This document shows, in pieces, positions 1 through 5,183 of a DNA stretch of 5,183 nt; position 1 is the stretch's first letter; each line of letters begins with the position of its first letter. Below the pieces are notes generated by a model. That model was not told the origin of the DNA. It made no database searches and was given only the letters and a program-made list of their open reading frames with translations. Source of the DNA: an uncultured Alphaproteobacteria bacterium (GTDB taxonomy: Bacteria > Pseudomonadota > Alphaproteobacteria > CAKMZR01); NCBI GenBank assembly GCA_929200455.1, contig CAKMZR010000129.1:1-5183 (forward strand). The letters run 5' to 3'. A program made the position numbers and the translations under genes.

Positions 1-912
1 CCTCCCTTCGGACACGCCGGAGAAGAAGCCATCAATGACTTCTGTCAATCTCTAGAAACACAACCCTTCTCCTTCTTCCATAACGACCAAACCCTCCGAA
101 TTGTCTGCTCCCTCGAAGAACGCCATACTCCCAATCAAACCCAAAGCGGACTCAATCTCTCAGCACCCTGCCTAGAAGGAATCGCCAAACATAACGGACC
201 CTTCATCTCCCCAGCCTCCGAGAAAGAATGCCCCGAATTCATAAAATGGTTCTCCCAGTACTCACCCCCCTTCAACCTCAAAAAACAATCCGGACTCGAA
301 GCGCAAATCGCCGCAATCTCAGACGATATCGCCTACCTCAGCCATGACCTCGATGACGCACTCCGATTCAATGCCATCCAAGAAAATCAACTCCAAAACC
401 TAAAAATTATCCTCGATATTCAAGAACAGTCCATCCTCCTCAGTTCCATAGAGTCGCCAGAAAATCGTCGATCCTTCCTCGTGCGACACATCATCGACTT
501 CATGGTCAAAGACATCATCAAAACCCTCAAAAACAATCTAGAAACGCGCAAAATCTCTTCCTACCATGACGTCATACAGTGCCCCTCCGCCCTCGTTGCA
601 TTCTCAGAAACACTAGAAAAAGACGCAAAACAACTCAAAGACTTCCTCAGCAATCACTTCTATAGAGGAGGCTCCATCAAAGAACAACGGGAAACCTTCG
701 AAAATATCATCTCTAAACTCCTAAACGCTCTCCTAGACGACCCCTCAAAAATAATTGATAATACCGAAAATCCAGAGTATCCTCCTCGTGTCATTGTCGA
801 CTATGTCGCGGGCATGACCGACAGATTCGCTTTGGATAAATACAAAGACCTTTTCGGAAAAAATGATAACCTATACCAAAAAGCCCTCGAATACGCTCGC
901 TTTTCCTTGTAA
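1..912 (+). CDS. dgt: Deoxyguanosinetriphosphate triphosphohydrolase-like protein, 5'-truncated by the window edge
   Basis: The reading frame is open from base 1 to a TAA at 910-912, giving 303 visible residues. Family members are usually about 380-400 aa, so roughly the first 80-100 residues lie outside the window. It begins with PPFGHAGEE (residues 1-9), which in this family directly follows the metal-binding HDLGH motif. HNDQTLRIV (27-35), GLNL then LEGIAKHNGP (50-67), and DDIAYLSHDLDDAL (108-121) follow; DDIAY should carry the last metal-binding Asp of the HD domain. VDYVAGMTDRFALD (266-279) is the typical C-terminal signature of the alphaproteobacterial branch. The family hydrolyses dNTPs, classically dGTP, to the nucleoside and triphosphate in the cytoplasm; the substrate of this protein is inferred. 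The internal GTG at 481 is not a credible start, because the conserved domain lies upstream of it. argS follows after 36 bp, so co-transcription is likely. Confidence 0.93.
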   Translation, partial: PPFGHAGEEAINDFCQSLETQPFSFFHNDQTLRIVCSLEERHTPNQTQSGLNLSAPCLEGIAKHNGPFISPASEKECPEFIKWFSQYSPPFNLKKQSGLEAQIAAISDDIAYLSHDLDDALRFNAIQENQLQNLKIILDIQEQSILLSSIESPENRRSFLVRHIIDFMVKDIIKTLKNNLETRKISSYHDVIQCPSALVAFSETLEKDAKQLKDFLSNHFYRGGSIKEQRETFENIISKLLNALLDDPSKIIDNTENPEYPPRVIVDYVAGMTDRFALDKYKDLFGKNDNLYQKALEYARFSL

Positions 913-948
913 AACCCTCCCAAAAACTAACTTCAGACTGAGAACCTC

Positions 949-2676
949 GTGGACATTATCGCCAACCTCCTTGCTCGCCTTCGCGAAAATATCGCAGAAA
1001 TCTATCAGCCCTCTCCACAAACCCTAGAACGTATCTCCCTAGAACGGCCAAAAAATCCGGAACACGGCTGCCTCGCCACAAATGCAGCCATGATCCTCGC
1101 CAAAGAACTCAAAAAAAATCCTCGCGAAATCGCTCAAGAAATCTCACGCCTACTCTCCTCTTGGGATGAAATACACAATACAGATATCGCAGGACCAGGA
1201 TTCATCAATGTACATATGACCAACAGCTTTTGGCATTCCGTCATCCATATCATCCTAAAAGAAAAAAATAACTACGGGAAACAACCCACTCATAACAAAA
1301 CAATAAATGTCGAGTACATATCCGCAAATCCCACAGGACCTCTCCATGTCGCCCACGCCAGAGGCGCCGTCATTGGCGACGTCATCGCAAACCTCTTCTC
1401 TTGGAGCGGCTACCAAGTCTCTCGCGAATTCTACGTCAATGATGCCGGGGCTCAGATCAACATATTCGCACAATCCGCTTTCCTACGCTACAAAGAAGCC
1501 CTCGGGATCAATATCTCCATTCCCGATGACCACTACCCAGGAGAATACCTCATCGATGTCGGACAAGAACTCAAAGAAACTTACAGCGATAGCCTCCTCT
1601 CCCTCACAGAACAAGACGCCCTTCAAAAAGTAAAAGACTTCGCTCTCAAATCCATGATCGCACTCATAAAAAAAGACCTCGAAGATCTCGGAATCTCGCA
1701 AAATTTCGTCTACGAAAGCACCGTCATCAACGCCCCTCTCAAATCATACATCGACACGCTACACAAAAAAAAGCTTATCTACGACGGCTACCTCGAGCCC
1801 CCTAAAGGACAAGTAGACCCCTCATGGAAATCAAAAAAATTACGCATCTTCGCATCCACTAAGTTCGGAGATGACGTCGATAGACCCCTTTTCAAAGACG
1901 ACCATACACCCACCTACTTCGGAAATGACCTCCTCTACCACGCACACAAAATCTCTCGCGGATACGACCAACTTATCAATGTACTCGGAGCAGACCACGG
2001 CGGATACGTCAAACGATTGCAAGCCGTCGTCGAGGCTCTAAGCGACGGACGTATTCCATATCCCATCATCATCTGCCAAATCGTAAGACTCTCAAAAGAC
2101 GGAAAACCTTTCGTCATGTCAAAACGTGCAGGCAGCTTCATCCGACTCTCAGACCTCACACAAATCACAGGACCAGACGCTATACGCTTCTTCATGCTCA
2201 CAAGAAAAGCCGATGCTCATATCGATTTCAATATCGACATCGTCACACAACAAACTCAAGACAATCCCGTGTTCTACGTGCAATACGCTCACGCCAGATG
2301 CTGCTCCATTCTCAGACTCGCCAAAGAACATTACGGCGAAGAATCAATCTCTCCAGAACAACTCTTGCATGCAGACCTCTCCTCACTCTCTCATCACGCA
2401 GAAAAAAATATCATACGCCGTATCGCGCTTTTCCCCAACATCGTCAACGCAAGCACCCTCCACATCGAACCCCACAGAATCGCTTTCTACTCTCGAGAAC
2501 TCGCCGCAGACTTCCACTCCCTGTGGAACCTCGGAAATAGCCAGCATGAACTCCGCTTCATCAATCAAGAAAACGTCCCTCACACCATGGCACGCCTCGC
2601 CCTCGTCTTCTCCGTGCGTCAAACTCTCGCCAATTCACTCCACATCCTCGGAATCTCTCCCCTCTCTTCCCTCTAA
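949..2676 (+). CDS. argS: Arginyl-tRNA synthetase (class I)
   Basis: The 575-aa product has normal family length and attaches arginine to tRNA-Arg using ATP in the cytoplasm. The N-terminal Arg-tRNA synthetase domain (about 1-90) includes HGCLATNAAMILAKE (39-53) and AGPGFINV (81-88). The Rossmann catalytic core has ANPTGPLHVAHARGA (126-140), where the HIGH-type motif is HVAH at 133-136, then FYVNDAGAQI (161-170), FGDDVDRPL (306-314), GADHGGYVKR (347-356) and a KMSKS-type MSKRAG (390-395). The C-terminal DALR anticodon-binding domain runs from about YAHARCCSILR (446-456) to LHILGI (564-569). The start is GTG at 949: an in-frame TAA at 928-930 excludes a longer form, and the next in-frame ATG (1090) would remove conserved N-terminal sequence. 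No convincing Shine-Dalgarno sequence precedes the GTG. The Ala for Gly in the HIGH motif is the only notable oddity. Identification is very secure. Confidence 0.97.
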   Translation: MDIIANLLARLRENIAEIYQPSPQTLERISLERPKNPEHGCLATNAAMILAKELKKNPREIAQEISRLLSSWDEIHNTDIAGPGFINVHMTNSFWHSVIHIILKEKNNYGKQPTHNKTINVEYISANPTGPLHVAHARGAVIGDVIANLFSWSGYQVSREFYVNDAGAQINIFAQSAFLRYKEALGINISIPDDHYPGEYLIDVGQELKETYSDSLLSLTEQDALQKVKDFALKSMIALIKKDLEDLGISQNFVYESTVINAPLKSYIDTLHKKKLIYDGYLEPPKGQVDPSWKSKKLRIFASTKFGDDVDRPLFKDDHTPTYFGNDLLYHAHKISRGYDQLINVLGADHGGYVKRLQAVVEALSDGRIPYPIIICQIVRLSKDGKPFVMSKRAGSFIRLSDLTQITGPDAIRFFMLTRKADAHIDFNIDIVTQQTQDNPVFYVQYAHARCCSILRLAKEHYGEESISPEQLLHADLSSLSHHAEKNIIRRIALFPNIVNASTLHIEPHRIAFYSRELAADFHSLWNLGNSQHELRFINQENVPHTMARLALVFSVRQTLANSLHILGISPLSSL

Positions 2677-2776
2677 AAATATCCTCAAAATTCATAAAAT
2701 CAATTGCAAAATTAATAAGAATCAGAAATGATATTCAAAGCGGACGCTCCCAAACCCTCAACCCTCAAGTCCTTAT

Positions 2777-2810
2777 GCCTCAAATCATCTCTACCGCCTC
2801 AAATCATCTC
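2777..2810 (+). repeat. Two-copy 15-bp direct repeat, period 19
   Basis: GCCTCAAATCATCTC occurs exactly at 2777-2791 and again at 2796-2810, separated by TACC. A shorter doublet, ACCCTCA twice in a row, lies just upstream at 2754-2767. The arrangement looks like local slippage duplication. A paired operator is possible, but the half-sites are not palindromic and nothing else supports regulation. Confidence 0.75.
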
Positions 2811-2862
2811 CACCCAAGCAGAACAAAAATACCCAACCACACGCTCTCTCACCCAGAAAAAT

Positions 2863-2866
2863 AGGA
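2863..2866 (+). promoter_or_regulatory. Probable ribosome binding site of the SPOR gene
   Basis: AGGA lies 10 bases upstream of the ATG at 2877. It is the clearest Shine-Dalgarno-like element at any complete start in this very G-poor strand, and it supports 2877 as the start. Confidence 0.5.
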
Positions 2867-2876
2867 CCCTCACATC

Positions 2877-3833
2877 ATGAGCTTTGATACAGATCAAGAC
2901 AACTTTCGACGCATCATCAATGACCTCGATGATGAACGTATTCCAAACCAAACCTCCATCGGCAGAATCGTTACCGCCATGATCGCATTCTTTGCCGTCA
3001 TGTCCTTCATCTTCATCCTATGGTACGCCTACACAGAAGGAAAAAGACAAGGACTCGCCAACATAAAAGGCAACCAACTTTCTCCCAACGTACAAACGCA
3101 AAACAACGTCCCTCCCACCTACAGCGTCCCCTCTTCGCAGAAAAATCAAACCGCAAGTCAAGAACAAAATATAAACGCCCTTTCCGCTCAGAATAACCTT
3201 TCCCAAAACTCCTTGTCCTCTTCCGAGAGAAGACTACCAGAAGACCCTACTCAGCCCATCGCTCTTTCCGATCCCAATAACTACAAAAAAACTTCCTCCG
3301 TACCCCCTCCTCCTTCTCTGACATCAGAACCCCAAAACTCCGAAATATTGATCGCAGGACAAAAACCTTCAACAACCCTCACCACAGAAAAAATTGATAC
3401 TATCTCCGTCTCGACATCGGCTTCCCAAAGTTCCATCTTTTCTTCAGAAAGTAACAACACTCCTTCCAAAACCACACCTTCCCAAACCACACCTTCCCAA
3501 ACCACCCCGGCCAAAACCGCCACCCTACTTCCTGATAACCAGTCCTCAGAATACGGCTACATCCTCGGGGCTAGCTTCATCGATCAATGGCGGATACAGC
3601 TTGCTTCGCTCCGTTCCCAAGAAAGCGTCAACTTATTTTGGAATGACAGAAAAACAACATTTCCCGGACTCTTAGGCGGACTTAAGCTTCAAATAGAAAA
3701 AATATCCATAAGCGGACGCGGCGATTTCTTCCGCGTAAAAGCCGGACCCTTCCTAAGCCGTGCAGAAGCATCCCGAGTCTGCGACAGCCTCAAAGTAAAA
3801 AATATAGATTGCCTTATCGTAAGACCCTCATAA
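2877..3833 (+). CDS. Membrane-anchored SPOR-domain protein
   Basis: The 318-aa product has three parts. An acidic N-terminal cytoplasmic segment (1-29) precedes one hydrophobic membrane helix (about 30-52, IVTAMIAFFAVMSFIFILWY core) with KR just after it. A long Ser/Thr/Pro/Gln/Asn-rich linker (about 60-225) should be periplasmic and disordered. A C-terminal SPOR domain (about 236-317) begins WRIQLASLRS, contains FFRVKAGPFLSRAEA and ends CLIVRPS. SPOR domains bind glycan strands lacking stem peptides and often localise proteins to the division septum; that role is inferred here. The family is the SPOR protein commonly found after argS in alphaproteobacteria. It has no catalytic domain. The gene ends with tandem stops TAATAA (3831-3836). 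The linker carries a small 15-bp repeat. The specific gene name is unknown to me; FtsN-like topology does not prove it is FtsN. Confidence 0.9.
   Translation: MSFDTDQDNFRRIINDLDDERIPNQTSIGRIVTAMIAFFAVMSFIFILWYAYTEGKRQGLANIKGNQLSPNVQTQNNVPPTYSVPSSQKNQTASQEQNINALSAQNNLSQNSLSSSERRLPEDPTQPIALSDPNNYKKTSSVPPPPSLTSEPQNSEILIAGQKPSTTLTTEKIDTISVSTSASQSSIFSSESNNTPSKTTPSQTTPSQTTPAKTATLLPDNQSSEYGYILGASFIDQWRIQLASLRSQESVNLFWNDRKTTFPGLLGGLKLQIEKISISGRGDFFRVKAGPFLSRAEASRVCDSLKVKNIDCLIVRPS
3471..3515 (+). repeat. In-frame 15-bp repeat in the SPOR linker (TTPSQ)
   Basis: ACCACACCTTCCCAA is present twice exactly (3471-3485 and 3486-3500), followed by a diverged third copy at 3501-3515. It encodes TTPSQ-TTPSQ-TTPAK at residues 199-213 of the SPOR protein. 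Because the period is five codons, copy changes would only alter linker length. Confidence 0.9.
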
Positions 3834-3840
3834 TAAACCT

Positions 3841-3881
3841 TTTCACCAACACCCTTGCTCCCCAACCTTCTGTTGGTGGGA
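3841..3881 (+). other. Inverted repeat just after the SPOR gene
   Basis: CACCAACA (3844-3851) is the exact reverse complement of TGTTGGTG (3871-3878), with a 19-base loop. In RNA the stem could extend outward by two G-U pairs and one U-A pair (3841-3843 with 3879-3881). It starts 4 bases after the second SPOR stop codon. No T-run follows directly, so it is not a standard intrinsic terminator. The 3' arm belongs to the first tandem repeat unit, which could also pair locally with CCAAC at 3862-3866. A transcript-end or mRNA-stabilising role is only possible. Confidence 0.35.
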
Positions 3882-4034
3882 GTGTTCCTTCTTTCCATGT
3901 CCCAACCTTCCGTTGGCGGGAATGTCCCTTTTTTCCATGTCTCAAGTCTTTCGTTGGCGGGAGTGTCCTTTCTTTCCACGTCTCAATTCTTGTGTTGGTG
4001 GGAATGTCCCCTCTTTCCACCTCTCAAGCCTTCC
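3861..4034 (+). repeat. Tandem array of four degenerate 40/41-bp units plus a partial fifth
   Basis: Units lie at 3861-3900 (40 bp), 3901-3940 (40 bp), 3941-3981 (41 bp) and 3982-4022 (41 bp), with a fragment at 4023-4034. The shared core reads GTTGGYGGGARTGT, followed by a pyrimidine tract and TTTCCA near the unit end. Units 1 and 2 match at 35 of 40 positions and all five differences are transitions; units 3 and 4 match at 33 of 41. Units 1-2 start CCCAAC and units 3-4 start CTCAA, so there are two sub-pairs. The period is not a multiple of three, and both strands are open only in shifting frames, so it is not a coding repeat. There are no spacers, so it is not a CRISPR array. The array fills most of the 237-bp gap before scpA. 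No other promoter or terminator is evident in that gap. Confidence 0.92.
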
Positions 4035-4070
4035 ATTAAAACATCGTCCCTCTATCCCGACGCTTAATCA

Positions 4071-4898
4071 ATGAATACCACACAAAAACACCACGAAAAT
4101 CCTGAAAGTTCCTGGGATCAGCCCTTTTGGCGTCCGCACCACACACAACCCCCTCAACTGGAAATCACTCTTGACGCCTTTGAAGGCCCCCTCTCACTCC
4201 TTCTCCACCTCGCTCAAGAACAACGCATCGACCTCACACTCCTCTCCCTACGAGACATCGTCGATCAATACCTCGCTTTTATCAAAAAAACGCCCAACCT
4301 CGAACATTGTGCCCAGCACCTCCGTATGGCAGCATACCTTACTTGGCTCAAATCTCGACGCCTCCTCCCCAATCCTCAAGAAGATGAAGAGGATTGCCTC
4401 TCGCCAGAAGAAGAAGAATTACAACTCCTCCAAAGACTTCAACATCTGAAAACTATACGCGAAGCCGCAAACCTCATCATGGCACAACCCCGAGTCGGAC
4501 ATAGCGTATGGAATCGCAATCCCTCCCCCTCCTCAATTCCCCAACAAAAACACAAAACTCCAGACCTCACCTCCCTCCTCTCTGCATACGGCCGCGTCCT
4601 TTCACGAAAAACCAATATCCCCCTGAAAATCATCGCATCAAAACTCTACAATACCCATCGACTCCTTCCTCTCATCAGAAACAAACTTTTCGCTCAAAAA
4701 AAACCTCAATGGATGCCCCTCTCCCAACTCATACCCTCTCCCCAACCCCAAGAAAAAAATCTCCACCGACGCTCCGCCATTAGTGCCACCTTCCTCGCTG
4801 TCCTCACACTCCTCAATCAAGGCGAAGCCGACGCCAAACAATCCTCCATACTCGCCCCGCTCTACATAATCGCAAAAACAACAAAAAAATCATCATGA
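4071..4898 (+). CDS. scpA: Segregation and condensation protein A (kleisin)
   Basis: The 275-aa product is the kleisin subunit of the SMC-ScpA-ScpB condensin-like complex, which compacts and segregates the chromosome in the cytoplasm. The N-terminal SMC-binding region has AFEGPLSLLLHLAQEQRIDL (36-55), then DIVDQYLAF (62-70) and AAYLTWLKSRRLLP (87-100), all family hallmarks. An acidic stretch (103-116) and a variable, partly Pro/Ser/Gln-rich middle (about 138-165) lead to the C-terminal winged-helix domain (about 232-268: RRSAISATFLAVLTLLNQGE, ending LAPLYII). About 35 residues precede the conserved core. The ATG at 4071 is the earliest possible start because an in-frame TAA lies at 4065-4067. 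No Shine-Dalgarno sequence is visible. It overlaps scpB by ATGA. In many alphaproteobacteria nagZ lies immediately upstream; here the repeat array does. Confidence 0.95.
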   Translation: MNTTQKHHENPESSWDQPFWRPHHTQPPQLEITLDAFEGPLSLLLHLAQEQRIDLTLLSLRDIVDQYLAFIKKTPNLEHCAQHLRMAAYLTWLKSRRLLPNPQEDEEDCLSPEEEELQLLQRLQHLKTIREAANLIMAQPRVGHSVWNRNPSPSSIPQQKHKTPDLTSLLSAYGRVLSRKTNIPLKIIASKLYNTHRLLPLIRNKLFAQKKPQWMPLSQLIPSPQPQEKNLHRRSAISATFLAVLTLLNQGEADAKQSSILAPLYIIAKTTKKSS

Positions 4899-5183
4899 CC
4901 GAAAACAACAACACCCAAGACGAATGGCGTATCATCGAAGCCGTACTCTTTCAATCCTCAGAACCCCTCCACGAAAACCACCTCAGAACCTATCTGGAAA
5001 ATCCAGCAAATCTCAAAAATATACTCTCCCGTATGCAAACCTTCTATCAACATAGAGGAGTCCAACTCAGACGCGCAGGAAAACTCTGGAGCTTCATCAC
5101 CGCTCCAGACCTCAAAAAACAAATCCAAAAAATAACAAACACAAAAAATCTACAAAAAAAAGAAAGCCAAGCACTCACAGAAA
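4895..5183 (+). CDS. scpB: Segregation and condensation protein B, 3'-truncated by the window edge
   Basis: An ATG at 4895 overlaps the scpA stop in an ATGA, and the frame stays open to the window end, giving 96 visible residues of a protein usually about 180-250 aa. IIEAVLFQSSEPL (13-25) is the typical ScpB opening, the first helix of the N-terminal winged-helix domain. RGVQLRRAGKLWSF (54-67) followed by TAPDL (69-73) matches the family beta-hairpin region. The second winged helix should begin just beyond the edge, after the Lys/Gln-rich stretch at 74-90. ScpB dimers bind the middle of ScpA and control SMC loading. The four-base overlap and lack of a visible Shine-Dalgarno sequence suggest translation coupled to scpA and production in a matched ratio; this is inference. 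Confidence 0.93.
   Translation, partial: MTENNNTQDEWRIIEAVLFQSSEPLHENHLRTYLENPANLKNILSRMQTFYQHRGVQLRRAGKLWSFITAPDLKKQIQKITNTKNLQKKESQALTE

Larger units (their letters stand above)
2677..2876. other. 200-bp argS-SPOR intergenic gap
   Basis: This is the gap between argS and the SPOR gene. Its first half (about 2677-2735) is AT-rich. TTGCAA at 2704-2709, followed 18 bases later by ATGATA (2728-2733), could be a weak sigma-70-like promoter, but the second element matches TATAAT poorly, so I do not list it separately. The second half is extremely G-poor: bases 2761-2820 contain 25 C and only 4 G. It holds a 15-bp direct repeat listed separately. A 50-codon open frame (2728-2880) also spans it and is treated as doubtful under findings. 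I see no terminator hairpin after argS and no tRNA. Confidence 0.6.

Noticed and set aside
481..912. Stand-alone 143-aa gene starting at GTG 481
   Set aside because: The same frame is open back to base 1 and carries the HD-domain motifs of Dgt, so this is only the tail of that gene.
2126..2731. 201-codon plus-strand frame inside and past argS
   Set aside because: It overlaps the conserved ArgS C-terminal domain in another frame and encodes Ser/Thr/Pro-rich low-complexity sequence, as expected from the C- and A-rich strand bias.
3862..3900. Intrinsic terminator formed by CCAAC/GTTGG in repeat unit 1
   Set aside because: The stem is only five base pairs and is not followed by a T-run, so it does not meet the usual form.
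3861..4034. Tandem array as a CRISPR array
   Set aside because: Units abut directly with no unique spacers, and they diverge along their whole length; no cas gene is present.
3689..4067. Several overlapping open frames on both strands across the SPOR 3' end and the repeat array
   Set aside because: They arise because a 40/41-base repeat shifts frame from unit to unit. Their peptides are repeat translations with no family resemblance, they overlap one another on both strands, and the minus-strand ones overlap the real SPOR domain.

Overview
The window is a compact, all-plus-strand housekeeping block from a bacterium, most likely an alphaproteobacterium. The order dgt, argS, SPOR-domain protein, scpA, scpB is, from memory, the usual alphaproteobacterial arrangement, and the protein motifs fit that class (for example VDYVAGMTDRFALD near the Dgt C-terminus and WRIQLAS in the SPOR domain). 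I cannot name a genus from sequence alone. An acetic-acid-bacterium-like or host-adapted lineage is only a guess.

Layout: 1-912 is the 3' part of a dGTP triphosphohydrolase gene cut by the window edge. 949-2676 is a complete arginyl-tRNA synthetase with a GTG start. 2677-2876 is a 200-bp gap with a small direct repeat and no certain gene. 2877-3833 encodes a single-pass membrane protein with a long low-complexity linker and a C-terminal SPOR (peptidoglycan-binding) domain. 3834-4070 is a 237-bp gap holding four tandem 40/41-bp repeats. 4071-4898 is scpA and 4895-5183 is the start of scpB, overlapping by ATGA. The Dgt and ArgS proteins serve nucleotide and translation metabolism, the SPOR protein envelope and division, and ScpA/ScpB chromosome segregation with SMC. 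They are co-oriented neighbours rather than one pathway; only scpA and scpB form one functional unit.

The window contains no evident new defence system, mobile element or CRISPR array. Three things stand out. (1) The tandem array lies where many alphaproteobacteria carry nagZ, and nagZ is absent here. (2) The plus strand is very rich in C and A over G and T, in genes and in one intergenic gap alike, while the array has the opposite A/T bias and much weaker C-over-G bias, suggesting a separate origin. (3) The ArgS HIGH-type motif reads HVAH.
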